Source of the DNA: Pseudorasbora parva
Lineage: Eukaryota > Chordata > Actinopteri > Cypriniformes > Gobionidae
NCBI RefSeq assembly: GCF_024679245.1
Contig: NC_090186.1
Location: forward strand, 41,301,754 to 41,365,753
Direction: 5' to 3'
Length of the DNA stretch: 64,000 nt
Of this stretch, positions 11,560 to 24,560 are shown piece by piece. A program made the position numbers and the translations under genes. Each line of letters starts with the position of its first letter. Position 1 is the first letter of the stretch. The notes beneath the pieces were generated by a model that had not been told where the DNA came from, ran no database searches, and saw only the letters and a list, made by a program, of their open reading frames with translations.

Positions 11560-12995
11560 TCAGAGGTCACTGAGACTGAGATCTGGAGGACTGTCTGAAA
11601 CTCTGTCCAGCCCTTCAGCATCATTGTCAAGGTTACTCTCAAGCCCGCTTCCAGCATCGCTGATGTCACTTCCTGACAGGTCTGAATTTAGACGGACACG
11701 CCGGCGCCTCCTTCTGGTTTGTAGCTCTAAAACAATTGGAAAAATGAGTAATTGTTAGTGTAAACCCGGGTTTCCCCAAACTGGGGTTGGCAAGTGGATG
11801 AAAAACAGATACCTGATTAATTGGAAAAGATGTAAAATAAAGTAAATCATTTTAAAACAAGTGCCTTCCTCTCTACAGGGTTTTTATTCATTAGCTAAAA
11901 CTACAATCATTTAAAATTATTTTTAATTACATGAAACTGAAATGAACTGAAATTAAATATAATATAAACTCTTCACCTTATTTTATTTCAGCTAGTTTCC
12001 GAGGCAATTTTAATTTAAAGTACTAAAATAACAAACTAAAATTACAGGAACATCAAAAGTACAACTTTAAATTTAAAATAAAAACAGAAAATGTAAAAAT
12101 ATAGTATTTTCAACAAAAAAATAGTATATAAATGATACCATACTATACTATAATAACAATTACTCCAGCTGGTTTGTCTTCTTAAAAAAAAATAGCGCTA
12201 TCCTATCGCGTGCAGAGGGAGTTTGAAAGACAACCGTTTATCCGCCCCTCGGATTGAGCTGTCAATGGTGAGTTTCCAGACCAAACATCTTGATGTGGGT
12301 CTGGCTTGTCAGGCTAGCCCCATGCAGCTCTGCATGAGATTTGTAATGCATGTGTCACCTGGTTCTTCCAGCCAGGATGCATCCAACTCGTCTGAGCTGA
12401 TCTCAGCCAGACTGGGGGTGGGACTGAAATCATCCTCCGACCCTGACGACACGCGTCTCTCGGCCTTCGTCTTCACCGTCACCACAGCTGCGAGAGAACA
12501 ATGAAAGGACACCACATACAAAGAGCGTAAGTGCACCGAAACCTTTTAAAGGTCCACTGAAATCAAAATTGAAGTTTTTTTTGCTTTTAGTATGACTGTG
12601 TTAGCCTTAAAGTTATGAATAAGCTGGTGTGTACCAAAATGGTTTGTTCCCATGTGCATTTAGGAGATACAAGCATTCAAAACTTACAGCCTCTCACTTC
12701 CCTTAAAACGAATGACAGATTTTGATGGCATCATCGCAGACTTCCCCGTCTCATCAAATATTCTGTCCAGTCAAAATTATCTCAAGAATCTAAAGCCCGC
12801 CCCCTACACTGCTGAAGCTGCGGCTGAAATCGGTCAGTTGTTCACACACATTTACTAATTTCAACATGTCTAAATTTAGACCACAGACAAGAGAGAGCAG
12901 CGCGGATCATATGCACGAGTCAGAGCAGACAACAAAACATATCGGACCAATTTGAATTCTGCACAGAGTGCTGTATTTCAAAACGATTTGGAGGA

Positions 12996-13031
<36 letters not shown>

Positions 13032-16000
13032 AAACAGGTAGAGGAAACTGGCTTTACCAAACAAAAAGACTCTAGTCAAACTGACACCTAAACGAAACGC
13101 TATTGGCCGTTTCGAAAAAGGGGAGGAGCTGCTAACAGCTGGAGCCGTTTCAGGGGAAATCATGTCAACACATTGAATAATGCGGCGCGTTTCAAGGCAC
13201 TTCAGTGGACCTTTTAGGAGCAGCAAGCAAAAACAATTTGATTCCAAATGTCAGAGAGGATAAATGACCTTTTTTGGCACAAAAAGACCTAACATTATAA
13301 ATGACCTTCAAGGGGAAACCAAAAAAGTACAAGACCCTTTAATTAGTGTGTGTTCACAGCTGCGTCTCACCTGGTTTGTGTGCTTTCTGCGGTACCTGTG
13401 CAGGTGCGGGGAGGCCGTCTCTCAGGACCAGACCTCTCACCTCGTCCTTCAGCTCAGAGGCTGTGACTCTGAATCACACATAGAGTTTTATTTAATGGCA
13501 TGTTCGCATTCTGTTTCGCATCTTCATGGCACAAACAGAATTACAAAAATACAAGAATTATATTTAAAAAAAATTTACCTTAACATATGATCAAATTCTA
13601 AAACCTTTTCTTGAATCTTAAAGTAAGCATGTTTTCTACTTGCATTAAAAGCGGGACAGTCCGATAAAATCAACTAATTTGAAGGAGTTTTTGCAGAACA
13701 TGCATGGAGTTGGGCAAAAATGTACCAGTCAATCTTGTATGACCTATACAACATCACCTTGATTAAAAATTGCTTTAAGGGCGATTAAATCACACACAGA
13801 AAATAGTGCCCTACTCTCATCAGGGTAATTTGCCAATACTATAACCATAAAACAATTACATTAAATAAAATATTCAAAAACACATTAGTTTCCAAGAAAA
13901 CATTTCTCAATTTTGTTGAGCTTAAGTTAAAGTCCTAAAATAACTCAATCTAATTGGTAACACTTTACAATAAGGTTTCATTTGTTACTATTAGTTAACT
14001 ACATTATTTATCTACATTATTAATCTCAACATTTACTAATACATTTTTCAGAATATCAAAATATGCATCTTTAAATGTTAGTTAAAGCTGTGTAACTTTT
14101 TTAGTTTATTCTTAGCTAAAAACACTTAGTTCTTTCAAAAATATACGTGCTCATTAATGTATATTTACTTCTTTCAAGTAATAAAGTATTCTGGTAAGTT
14201 TATAATATACCATTGAAAATACATACGGGTGAGGGGTTTGAATGCCGGTCGACATGTTGCCCCTCCATCTTGAAAGTACATTAGCCAAAGAGGGACATAC
14301 CCATAAATTCAAGCTTCGCCTTTCGCGTTTTTACACTCGATGGCACCGTGTCGAATGTGAAGAGGGGGATTGCCATGTTAATCTTGGACTAGATCGGCCA
14401 CCGTAGGAGTTAAAACGAAATCAGAGTTGAGAAGAACAGGAACTATTATTGCCTGGATGGTCATATACCTTTACACCCCTAGATGGGGGAAAATATCACA
14501 CAGTGTAGCTTTAATGCACTGTGCACTAAGATGAACTAACATGAACATACTGTAAGAATATATTACTCATTGTAAGTTCATGATATTTAATGCATTAACT
14601 AATGTTAACAAATCAAACCTTATTGTAAAGGGTTATCAACTAAATAAACTTAAATATAATGTATATCAATGAGACTAAAATAACACTATCTCGCAATGTT
14701 CCTCCAGCTCAGGGGTTCTTAACCTTTATGAATCTAAAGGGGGTCGCACACCGGACGCGGAGCTCGGCGGCGCTCGGCGGCGCGCCACGCAGCGTCTCAG
14801 GTATCGCACACCAGACGCGCACATTTTAAAAGGCTACGTTTATTATACATTTCCCCAAAATATGTTTAGACTTTATTCAAGCTGTTGAACTCAGAATGTA
14901 AAACAAATGTGTCTTGTAGCAAAGGTTGAAATCAGTATACCTTAACGATAATATACTTTTAATATAAAGCCTTGAAATGGCGCTCTGTGGCGCGGCAGGA
15001 TTTAGAACAACTTCCTGAGTCGCCGCGGACAGGCGCCGAATGCCGCCACCGGTGTGCGTACACTCATTGAAAACAATGTGTTCGAATTTTAAAGACGTGG
15101 CGCGCCGCCGAGCGCCGCCGAGCTCCGCGTCCGGTGTGCGACCCCCTTAAGGCCCCGCAATTGTTCATAAGCTCCTGGATAAGGATTTTTGTAAATACCT
15201 GTCCTCACAATTTCTGCCCATTAAAACTGAATTTTAAAGCTGGGTGTAACTGGAAATATTTTTATTTATAAATGTATAAATATGGCCATGGAGTTTTATT
15301 TCATTAATTTGCAGAAATCCAGATTTATAATTAGGCTCTCATATATCCAGGTTTTTCCAAGAACTTGGTGGGAAGCCTAATATGGAGAGGCTAGCAATAG
15401 CAAGCATAAGATCTAGCAATTAGGCATTTTTTTGTTCTCTTTCTCCCCCTCTCAAAAAAACAAAAACCACATTAAATCGTCAGCAGTGTGCAATAAATCT
15501 TGGGATAGGCTAGGCTGCGAAGGATCCACTCGTTCTATCTATCGCAGCCCGGGAAATGAAGGAGGCCACATTTAAAGGATCCTTTGAATTGGGACAGCCT
15601 TTTGATCGAATGCAATGATTGGACGAATATGTTTTGGTCCTGAGACTTTCACAGAAGATATATGTACTCTTTTAAATACTTAAACCGCTCTTATTGATTG
15701 CTATCAGGATGTGAAGAGAGTTTCAACCAGGATAACAAAAAGGGTTAATGAAAAACTTTGCCTACTCTAGCTTTATATCTTGGTTTTATCTCATTTTAAT
15801 GCTTGTTTTGCCTAATTTTAAAGTCATCTCGAGCCCCCCTGGTTGTGAACCACTGCTCCAGCTGTTGTTTTGTGGCACTTTAAGGACACACCCACCTGAG
15901 GTCACGTACTTCCTGTTGAGTGTGCTGATATTGTGACACCATCCGAGCTAGTTCAAAACTGTGCGCGCGGTAAGAATCTGTAAAACTCTCTAACATCTGT

Positions 16001-19000
16001 AAAATACAAACATCAAATGAGCACTGAAATTAATGGTCACTGAACCAGAACATAGCTAAAACATCTATAAATCTTAATGCAAAATCATTTTGCATATTAT
16101 ATATTGCATATTATAAAAGAGTTCATTTACATAGAAAAGTCAATACCAATCTTGAAATCATAAAAAAAACACCCTTTTCGTTTAATGTTAAGTATTATAT
16201 TTAGCATAATGAAAGGGATAGTCAATCAGAAAATGGAAAATAGAAGAACAGAAATTATTTAAAATATTATGAATGTCTTTACTGTCACTTTTGATTAATT
16301 TAATGTATCCTTGCTGAGTAAATCATTCAGGGTATCTCAATGGCAAAAAGTGTCCCAGTCACCCTGAAATCACCCAATATGTTTCTTTTTAAAAAAAGAA
16401 AACGAAATCTTAAAATCTTATATCACGTGTGTGTCGTTCACCTTAGAGCTGCGTTCATACTGTCTCCTTGTTTCTCTGGCCTCAGACTGGAGCTGGAACG
16501 TATCTTCCTCCTGCCGCACTACAGAAACACAAACCAGTTTGCTTTTTTAGCATTCATGAACACGGTATAAATGTAGCCAAAATGCCCAGAGTCAGAATGT
16601 CTATCAATACTGAAGTCGCTATGAATGTGAAGCCAACACAAGCACAGCCAGTCTCTGAGCGTGATGTTTATTTGGGTGACAGCGGAGGCAGTAGATCGCT
16701 CGTGCTTGTGTTTATTTTAACACAAAATGCATTTGCACTGGCAGAAAGCCCTGACTGTAATAACAGGTCACTCATATACTGAAAGAGTTTGATTTATGCA
16801 TGTAACATCATAGTGTATATCTGATATGCACACGTGGAACAGTCAGTTCATGCATCTGTGGCATCAAACACGCTCTGCGTAGGTATATAAAAAACTATCT
16901 ACTGGTATATGACCTACTCAGTTTGTTTTTGAGAATGTCCACCTCTCTCCTGAGCTGCTCCAGTTCTTCTCTGCGGAGTTTAGAGCTGAAGCTGTGGACG
17001 GACAGACATTAAAAAACTATCAATGTCTGTACACTCACACACTGTTAAACTGCTTCGTTCCATGTTCACAATGGATTACTAGCATGATGCTGAAAATCCA
17101 GCTTTGATCACAGGAATAAAGTACAGTTTAATGCATATTCAAATTGAAAGCAGTTTTTTAAAATTCTAATAATACTTCACAATATTAATGTGTTTTTGAT
17201 TTAATAAATGAATCCTTGCTGAGCAGAAGAGACATTACTTTAAATAAAAAAATCATAATCATTCCAAACTTTTGACTGTTTTTTATTTATTTTCCACAGA
17301 TGTCACTAAAGACTCATTACAGACCTTTCTTCCTGGTTTCCTAGAGTCGTGGCTCGGTTGATCTGAGCTCTTAGGCTGCTCAGCTCTCGGTCCATCTCTC
17401 TCTTCCACTGTTCTATCCGTCGATCCGGTCCAGGACTCAATGCTCTCCGCTCTGCGTCCCGCTCTCTCTCCTCCAGTTTATCCTGAAGTCTCTTCTGCTC
17501 CTCTGGAAGAGACCGGCTCTAGGATTAATATCAACTCAATCAGAGCAGGTTTTGTTCTTGGCATATTCTATTAACTCACTTATTGAAAAGAAGTGTTCAT
17601 GAAAAGGGTCATGACATGGATTTAAAAAAAATATTTTAATATGTTACTTGGGGTTCACGAATATTGTTAATAAGGATTTTGCAAATAAAAAACAAATATA
17701 TATGAAGAAAAAAACTATTATTTTCAACCTTCACTCTGATGCTCTGGTCTAAATTAATCTGTTTTTTGTAGTTTGTTTTTTTATAGGATTATTTCACTTC
17801 AAAATGAAAATTTCCTGACAATTTACTCACCCCCACCTCATCAAAGATGTTCATGTCTTTTTTCTTCAGTCGAAAAGAAATAACGTTTTTTTTAAAGGAG
17901 AACATTCCAGTATTTTTCTCTATATAATGGACTTCAATGGCAACCAACGGTTAAAGGTCCAAAATCAGTGCAGTTACAAAGGAAGGGCTTCAGAGGCTCT
18001 GCACCATCCCAGATGAGGAATAGGCTCTTATCTAGCCAAACCAGCAGCCATTTTCAAGAAAAAAATAAACATTTATATACTTTTTAACCACGAAATCTCC
18101 ACTTCGGTGTTGTGATTCTTGATGAATGAAAACGAATTACGTTCTTTCACTCTTCCATTTGTCCTGTAGTGGACAGATTCAAGTTTGTGAAGTATGTCAG
18201 AAGTATGTATACTGTATCTATTCTAGTGTAGACAGCGTCAGTCGTTTTGCTTGAGACAACATCCAGTGTAGGCAAACGTCAGCCGTTAAGCGACTGAACG
18301 CCAGTAGGCGGGGCCTATGATGCGACGACGTAAAACTATTTGCTCTTACTCTGAATTAAGAATTAAGTCTTACTCTGAAGGCAGTCATATGCAGATGTAT
18401 CTGATAACATCACAGATCCCACGATATCAAAACGAGGCGCTTTTGGAGCTTTGTTTATGCTTCGTTTATAATGAGGACGTTTAAAGCTGTGAAACTTGCA
18501 GGATGTTTTAATGGTTTAAAGACCTCTTATGTGTCAAAAGATGACACATAAGAGGTGGTTTGTGTCAAACAAAAAGCTGGTTTGATTTCTCATGTCATGA
18601 CCCCTTTAAAATTTTGAAGCACATTGAACGATCACCTTGTAATGTCTGTATTTGTCTATGCTGAGCGTTTCGTTCTCTTTCCAATAATCGAAGACTCTGT
18701 GTTAAAGTTTCAATGGCCTGTGGGAAAATAACATAAAACTTATTTGTTATTCTACAATGATACACTGTAGGGTTCAGAATATAATATTAAGCCAAGACAC
18801 TGCAGTCAAAATCACAGTTTTTTCATGCACTGGACTTCTTAGACTCTATATGCTATATCTATTTGCAATTGCATGTGGAGATTTTTCATTTACAACAGAC
18901 ATCTTTAAAGTTTTTTTTAAGTTGAGACAGAAATCTCCCCTTCCGCAGCTTTACATACATCAAACTTTAAAGTTTTAGTCATATCTATATTTGAGGTTTT

Positions 19001-20495
19001 TACATCAAGTACTGTTAATTTATGATTTGCCTGATATACAGAATTTTCAACATTTTATTCCTAAAACTATTGTCTGATTTATAGAGTGATAAATATAGAT
19101 ATCCAAAATCCTCTCTGTAAAAAGTCCAATATATATCAACAACATTTTTGAATCTAGCTTTATTCTGGAAATATATACAAATGGTGCATAATAAATTACT
19201 AATACCTCATTTGCATATTTAAACATAACATTTAAGAAAACTTGTAATACAAAACAATTGTTTTAATATATGGTAAATTTGGTGATTAATCAACCGGGGA
19301 AGGTAATAGTATCTATTAATTAAAATATTTACCCTATTTACCCTAATATATGCGTCTTGTCTTTAATAATAATTATAAAATACAAAAGATAAAACACATT
19401 TATTGTTTATTGTGTTATTACAAAGGTCCATCTTCTCAGGTGACCCGAACTCAAGTGGACAGCACTAAATACAGATAAATGACCCAATACGTCATGTGAT
19501 CCAAACACCTGAGATCAGATCACTCGAGCTAGACGTTAAAGTCAGGTGACAAACGGGTCATGTGACCAGAGCAGGTGTTAGTCTGACCTGACTCTGTTGC
19601 TGTAGTTGTGTCTGGATGGCGGTGAGATCTGACCACTGAACCGCTGGACTGAGAGAGGAAGAGGGCTTCAAATCAACACCGGCTGTGACCTCTCTGACTG
19701 GAAACACATCTACAGAGAGAAACACATGAACGTTTACAGTAGAGGCCAAAACTGATGTCCACAGGGACAAATATTTGTTTTTAAAGCTCACAGGATACAT
19801 TGATACAACATAACCAGTTATTAATATATCTTGTTTTTGTATATATTCATTATTTCTGTTTTATCACACAAAAAATGACTACTAAACAACATGCTTATAA
19901 AATCTTTAATAACATTTTGACTAAATGAAAATATAAAATAAATACTATAATAAAATATAAATAATACCAAAACCAACATTGCTCCTAAATATTGACAGGA
20001 TTTAAAACTTTTAATAATTTCCATGACTACTTTTATTAGTCATTACACAGTCATTATACGTTTATATAGAATTACACAGAATATTCTCCATCTGTCATAT
20101 TTCTATTAATGGACTTAAAAATAATTTAAAAACGGCATTACCTTCGATTCCCCTGGGAGATCTTCCATATGTAGTAAGACGTTCCTTTTAAGACACAATA
20201 TTAATAACCAAGGTGAATTAAAGCTGTATTTCACAGAAGAAAGTAAGTCATAGAGGTTCATAACAGGACTGTAGTAAATACAGTATTTTAGGTGAACTGT
20301 CTGTTTAATTTATCTAGCACATAGACCGCGCACTCTAGCGGACGGTGTCTGCAACATAAACTGACTTATCGTTTACAAATAAAACACATTTAAATGAATG
20401 TTTATAGTTATGAAATATTAGTCTGTTACCCTCATTTTTGCGACACTTCCGTCCGCCTCGGAGATGATGGAGCTCAACTGATGGTCCCAGTTCAT
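11560..20495 (-). CDS. Coiled-coil protein of about 340 residues, ten exons
   Basis: Coding exons on the minus strand: 20430-20495 (start MNWDHQLSSIISEADG), 20142-20184, 19588-19709, 18636-18717, 17325-17502, 16918-16991, 16442-16518, 13371-13460, 12359-12487 and 11560-11726 (stop TGA 11560-11562). All junctions use GT-AG. Phases agree except between 16442 and 13460, where they are off by one, so a small exon in that 3-kb intron or a different acceptor is missing. The middle is strongly helical and charged (KRLQDKLEERERDAERR, then REELEQLRREVDILKNKL), as in a coiled coil. The C-terminal part is Ser/Asp-rich (SSGSEDDFSPTPSLAEISS) with a run of six arginines and an end SPPDLSLSDL, possibly phosphorylated. 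No catalytic motif seen. I do not recognise the family; cytoskeletal, centrosomal or ciliary roles are possible but not shown. Confidence 0.75.
12548..13214. mobile_element. MITE with AAAGGTCCACTGAA ends
   Basis: Inverted ends AAAGGTCCACTGAAAT and TTCAGTGGACCTTT bound 667 bp in an intron of the coiled-coil gene. A (GAT)n tract lies within it at 12996-13031. Confidence 0.8.
12996..13031. repeat. (GAT)n microsatellite
   Basis: About 12 GAT units inside the MITE at 12548-13214. Confidence 0.9.
13956..14637. mobile_element. MITE with a second element nested inside
   Basis: Ends GGTAACACTTTACAATAAGG and CCTTATTGTAAAGGGTTATC are inverted repeats. About 430 bp near 14085-14515 with its own ends (taaagctgtgtaac / cacacagtgtagcttta) looks like a second element inserted into it. 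A related fragment is near 59075-59135. Confidence 0.75.
14737..15148. mobile_element. CpG-rich MITE with 52-bp perfect inverted repeats
   Basis: Positions 14737-14788 and 15097-15148 are exact reverse complements over 52 bp, starting AAGGGGGTCGCACACCGGAC. The arms are very GC- and CpG-rich in an AT-rich intron, while the 308-bp core is AT-rich. The perfect match of the arms suggests recent insertion or strong folding. Confidence 0.9.
16250..16325 (+). mobile_element. Interspersed repeat fragment, copy 3
   Basis: A short piece of the family at 1025-1385 (tactgtcacttttgatta, atccttgctga). Confidence 0.5.
17085..17285 (-). mobile_element. Interspersed repeat fragment, copy 4
   Basis: Reverse-orientation piece of the same family (atgctgaaaatccagctttgatcacaggaat shortened to its key words gctgaaaatcc and tttgatcacaggaat), intronic between two coiled-coil exons. 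Confidence 0.55.
17602..18607. mobile_element. MITE of about 1 kb with TCATGACATG ends
   Basis: Ends AAAAGGGTCATGACATG and CATGTCATGACCCCTTT form inverted repeats. From about 17790 the interior matches another common fish element (tttcacttcaaaatgaaaa), so at least two insertions are layered. It fills most of one intron of the coiled-coil gene and stops 28 bp from exon 4. Confidence 0.75.
19720..20140. other. AT-rich intron sequence
   Basis: Intron 2 of the coiled-coil gene. No element or exon recognised. Confidence 0.5.
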
Positions 20496-20539
20496 CCTGA
20501 GCGCCTGATAAACAGCTTCTCGAATTAAACATAAGCATA

Positions 20540-20900
20540 AAACCTGTCTGCTTTATGAAGACACTTTAAACCAGCGTAAATAATGACAGGTGAGGTTACA
20601 GCGACAGGTAAAAGGATCGCACAGTGTCACCGGAGTCTATGGTTTGTGTGTTTCAGCTCCAGTAAACAAACTGAAATAAAGCTTCAAAACACATGCCCGC
20701 GAAACACTCAAGCGACCGGTTATTCCATTATAAACTTCACGAATGAATACCCTGTCATAAATAATATAATAAGATTGACTGTTTGTCTAAAATCCTCTTT
20801 TCGTGGGACCGGTGCCCATTTCAGTTTAAATCGAGGAGCCACTATATTCTACGCCACTTCCGTCACACCACATGGATTATGGGAAATGTAGTAAATCTGG
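20540..20900 (-). promoter_or_regulatory. Promoter region of the coiled-coil gene
   Basis: Upstream of the first exon on minus. Near 20847-20891 it has an ETS-like ccacttccgtcaca next to ggattatgggaaatgtagt, which resembles the ZNF143/Staf site (TGGGAATTGTAGT-like). Such sites are common in promoters of broadly expressed vertebrate genes. The role is inferred from motif and position only. Confidence 0.45.
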
Positions 20901-21107
20901 TTTGATGGCCGCTCACTTCGAAATGTAGCAAACATACTGGACCAGTATTGATATAAACAGAGGGGGAAAACGCCCACTATACTAAGATATTACCGATATA
21001 TGACACTATTCACATATATTATATTCTACCATAAACTTGTATGTTTCAAAAAACTAAAAAGTGCCACGAATACCTCATTCCTGCTCCCAAAATCTCCACA
21101 ACATAGG

Positions 21108-21108
21108 C

Positions 21109-21145
<37 letters not shown>
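21108..21145. repeat. Compound (TA)n(CA)n microsatellite
   Basis: tatatata followed by cacacaca, intergenic between mgst3 and the coiled-coil gene. Confidence 0.9.
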
Positions 21146-21441
21146 AACAATTACAAAAACTTTCAAATTAAAAAAAGAAAAGAAAGTATCAATGATATTA
21201 AAATACTGATGTGCAATCTCCACTTGGCTATTCACATAATTTCACTATACATTATGACAAAAATGTAACTAAATTGAAATTGTTTATTTAAAACACAACG
21301 TTACACACAGATAATTCCCAGAGGTCTTACAGTGTAGTCGGTAAAGTCTCTCTCCTACTCTTTCTGCTTTTCAAATTTTACATAACTTTTTTTTATAGAA
21401 TGTAAAATTACAGTAGAATTGAATTGCAAACATGATATCCA

Positions 21442-23980
21442 CTATTTAAAACACATTGGCCATTTTAGCCCAGGTCCCCATCCGAGCAGCGTTCTCCCGG
21501 TGTTCACCGTGCACAGGAACAGACCCAGCAAAGCAAGCATCCCGAAAGACCCACGCCGGCGCTTCTCAGGCTCTGACGGGACACAACACAACACACAAAC
21601 TCATTTCACGAACTGGGTTCATAATCGTAATTGGTTTTGCACCTTCACAGAACTGATGTGATCTGTGTAGATTAAAGACACTTACTTCCAGAAGAGTAAC
21701 CTTTAGCGTAAACCACCCGACTGACAATCCAGATCATTCCCAACACGCTGGCCAGGCGCTGACAAACACAACAAACAGTTCATCTCTCAGTCTGCACGGG
21801 ATTATAATGTTAATAAAGCTTGAATCTATACTCACTGGATGCTGAATCCCACCCACAGACAAATGAAAAAGGAATGGAGACAAGACTTCAACACTGTAAG
21901 AATACGGCACGCATATAAATGATGCATGCTTTTTTTTTTTTTTTATAATAATAATTACGATGACAAAATAGCATTAATAAAACATCAGAAAACAACTTCA
22001 CAACATTCACTTCTCGATCAAATGTAAATAAATAAGCTGATATTTAATTATTGTAAAAGAAAATATAATATTTAGCAGTAATATATCTGCTGTGAACAGA
22101 CTATAATGTATACTGAGAATATTTACATATTATTTTCTGAGTAATGCATGCATACGTGTTCTGATGCGCTCGCTGGATGCAGTTGAATCTGTCACCAGTG
22201 TCTGGATCATCACTGTACATTGTGGGATACTAGAAAATAAAAAGCATACTTTCTTCATAGGGCAAACTTAATTACACCAAAAACCTTCAAGGAAAAATAT
22301 TAGGCTACTTTTGTGCTCTAAAAAAGGGGTTCGAACGGAAAAGGGTCCTAACGAACCACTGAACTAAAGTATATATTTATAGAAGATTTTTGTGTTTGAA
22401 TATAAATTATAATTAAGAATCAAATATGTAATCAAAATATGTAAAACTCTTAAAATCAAGAGTGCACTCTTAATAATTAGGATTCCAAAAGGGTTGCAAT
22501 GATCCAAAGAACCACCTTTAACTCAATTGTGAGTTTATCTCTGAGATTGCCAGTTTACACCGATGAGCCAAATGCCTAATATGCTGCTGGTGGTCCTCCG
22601 CATCTCGCCAAAACAGTGCCGTCCTGCCCAAGTATGGACTCTACAAGAGCTCTGAATGTGTCCTGCTGTCTCTGGCACCAAGACGTCAGCAGCAGATTCT
22701 TCAAGTCCTGTAGGTTGTGAGGTGGAGTCGCCGTGGATTGAACTTGTTGCTCCAGCACATACCACAGATGATCAACTGGACTGAGATCTGGGGAATTTGG
22801 AGGCCAGGGCAACTCCATGAACTCTGCATCACGTTTCTCAAACCATTCCTGAACAGTGTGAACATTGTCCAGAGAGTCACACTCCATCTAACGGCTTCTC
22901 GTCACTCCACAGTTCATCCTGATGCCATCCCTTTTCCAGGCTAAAGGTGCACACAAGCACGGGCGTCCACGTGATGTAAAAGAGAACCAGATGACCTTCT
23001 TTCACTGCACTAAGGTCCAGTTTTGATACTTGTGTGCCCATTGTTTGGTGCTTTCGATGGTGGACTAGGGTCATCATGGGCACACTGATTGGTCTGCGGC
23101 TACGCAACAGATGTACCGTGTGTTGTGACACATTCGTCCCACAGACCTTCTGTTGGCTCGAGCCAGACGGGATAGCATTTCGTCTTTATCCTCGCTGAAG
23201 TGAGCCACAATATGATCGCAAAGGGACAAACAAGCGTACATGACACACAAGCATATTCAAGCAAAAGCCAGCATGTATTAGTTCTCAGCTCGTCTTGTGT
23301 TTTGAATAATGACGTGGACTGAGCGCGCTCTTCTCACCATCAATAGTAGAAAGGCCCCATACTTGCTGATTGGCTGCAAGTTTGTTATTGCACTCAGACC
23401 GAGTCCATTTTGTAAAATGGTTTTGAAATAACACTTACCCCACCATTAATGAACCCAACACCCGTCGCTGGTTTTCCTCCTCAGACACAGTTGGTAAATT
23501 CTCACTACTGTTGGGGGGGTTACATACTCTGACCAGTTGCCTTGCATAATGATTTGACACCTAGTCACTCAGATCTTTATTCCTGCCAGTTTCTCCTGCA
23601 TCCAACACGTTGACTACAGGAACTGATTGTTTGCTTTATCCAAACTAGATCTTACAATGGCCTTGATAGGAGATGATCAGCTATATTCACTTCACCTTGA
23701 CTGGTCATAATGTTTTGGCTCAATGTACATCCCCCTCATATAAACTTGCAATTGTGAGGAAAGGTCATAATGCGAGATAAAAAGTTGCAGTTAGCTTTTA
23801 TATTTTTTTTATTTTGTTGCAGAAACAAGCTTCCATAGTAATAATTAGTGTCTGTTATGTTACCTGGACGTTGTATTTAACCCGAGCCTTCACCACGGCA
23901 CGAGACAGATGAGCCATCAGGAGAAACGATGCCGATCCGGTTAGCGCCACATAACCGTATTCTTTAGACAAAACCACCAT
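21442..23980 (-). CDS. mgst3: Microsomal glutathione S-transferase 3
   Basis: Five coding exons on minus: 23864-23980 (start [20 protein letters not shown]), 22156-22229, 21836-21893, 21686-21758 and 21442-21572 (stop TAG 21442-21444). All phases fit and the product is 150 residues, close to the roughly 152 of human MGST3. It is a MAPEG-family membrane enzyme using glutathione, with transferase and peroxidase activity on lipid substrates, in the ER or outer mitochondrial membrane. The sequence has hydrophobic segments near residues 8-28, 67-80, 84-100 and 117-130. The conserved family motif [13 protein letters not shown] (54-66) keeps Arg59, Asn63 and Glu66. The C-terminus is shorter and differs from mammals, with one cysteine near the end. 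The first coding intron (about 1.6 kb) holds a Tc1-like transposon. A minus-strand AATAAA is at 21283-21288. Confidence 0.93.
22558..23725 (-). mobile_element. Degraded Tc1-like DNA transposon in mgst3 intron
   Basis: TA-flanked (22556-22557 and 23726-23727), with ends CACCGATGAGCCAAA and TTTTGGCTCAATG. On minus it encodes broken pieces of a Tc1/mariner transposase: a segment with SQHTVH and [17 protein letters not shown] (about 23131-23020), then [20 protein letters not shown] and [15 protein letters not shown] (about 22850-22750), ending near 22576. [12 protein letters not shown] is the C-terminal region with the last catalytic acidic residue of the DDE domain. Much of the middle is missing, so it cannot be autonomous. 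Confidence 0.85.
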
Positions 23981-24497
23981 CTTCAAGACTGAGGAGAGAA
24001 CAGAAACATCACAGGATCTAAAGGACGCTGTCGGTGACCACATACATAGAAAACATACTAGAAAATATGTAAATACAAATATATTTACTTTTGTTGCTGT
24101 TTACAGACAGACAATGTGCTCTGTCTGTGATAGTACAGTAACCTCAAAGTGGACTTTAGCTGCTATCAAATTCATAACATGAAATTTCTACTCAGTCAAG
24201 GTCATAAGTAGTTGCAATAAAGTTAAATTCAAGTCATTCTAATAGTTCCAGATTTCTGTAAATTAAGCACACATGCAGGAACAGGTACATTTGCTGCACA
24301 CCCACAACAGTGTAGCAAAAGACATGTATCCAAGTCAATAATCCTGTTAATCCTATAATCCAAACACTGGTGCATTATTCTGATTTGTTCACATTATTAT
24401 ATTCACATACAATCACATATTTTTACATAGAATCTATGCAATATAATACTTTCAATCAAGAAGGTATTTAAAGGCATTTGCGCTTTGATTGTGTTAC

Positions 24498-24560
24498 CTG
24501 CTCTGTGCGTCTGTGCTGGTTATCTGGAGGGCGGCGGCTGCAGGACAAAGATCACTCATG
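24498..24560 (-). other. mgst3: Probable 5' UTR exon and promoter of mgst3
   Basis: On minus, a GC-rich run with cagccgccgccctccag ends at a good donor, GAGCAG|gtaaca (exon edge at 24498). The coding exon has an acceptor (cctcag) a few bases before the ATG, so an upstream non-coding exon is required; this is the best candidate. The upstream limit is approximate. Confidence 0.5.

Noticed and set aside
22576..23131. Two open frames on minus resembling a gene in the mgst3 intron
   Set aside because: They are broken pieces of a Tc1-like transposase, annotated as the transposon.
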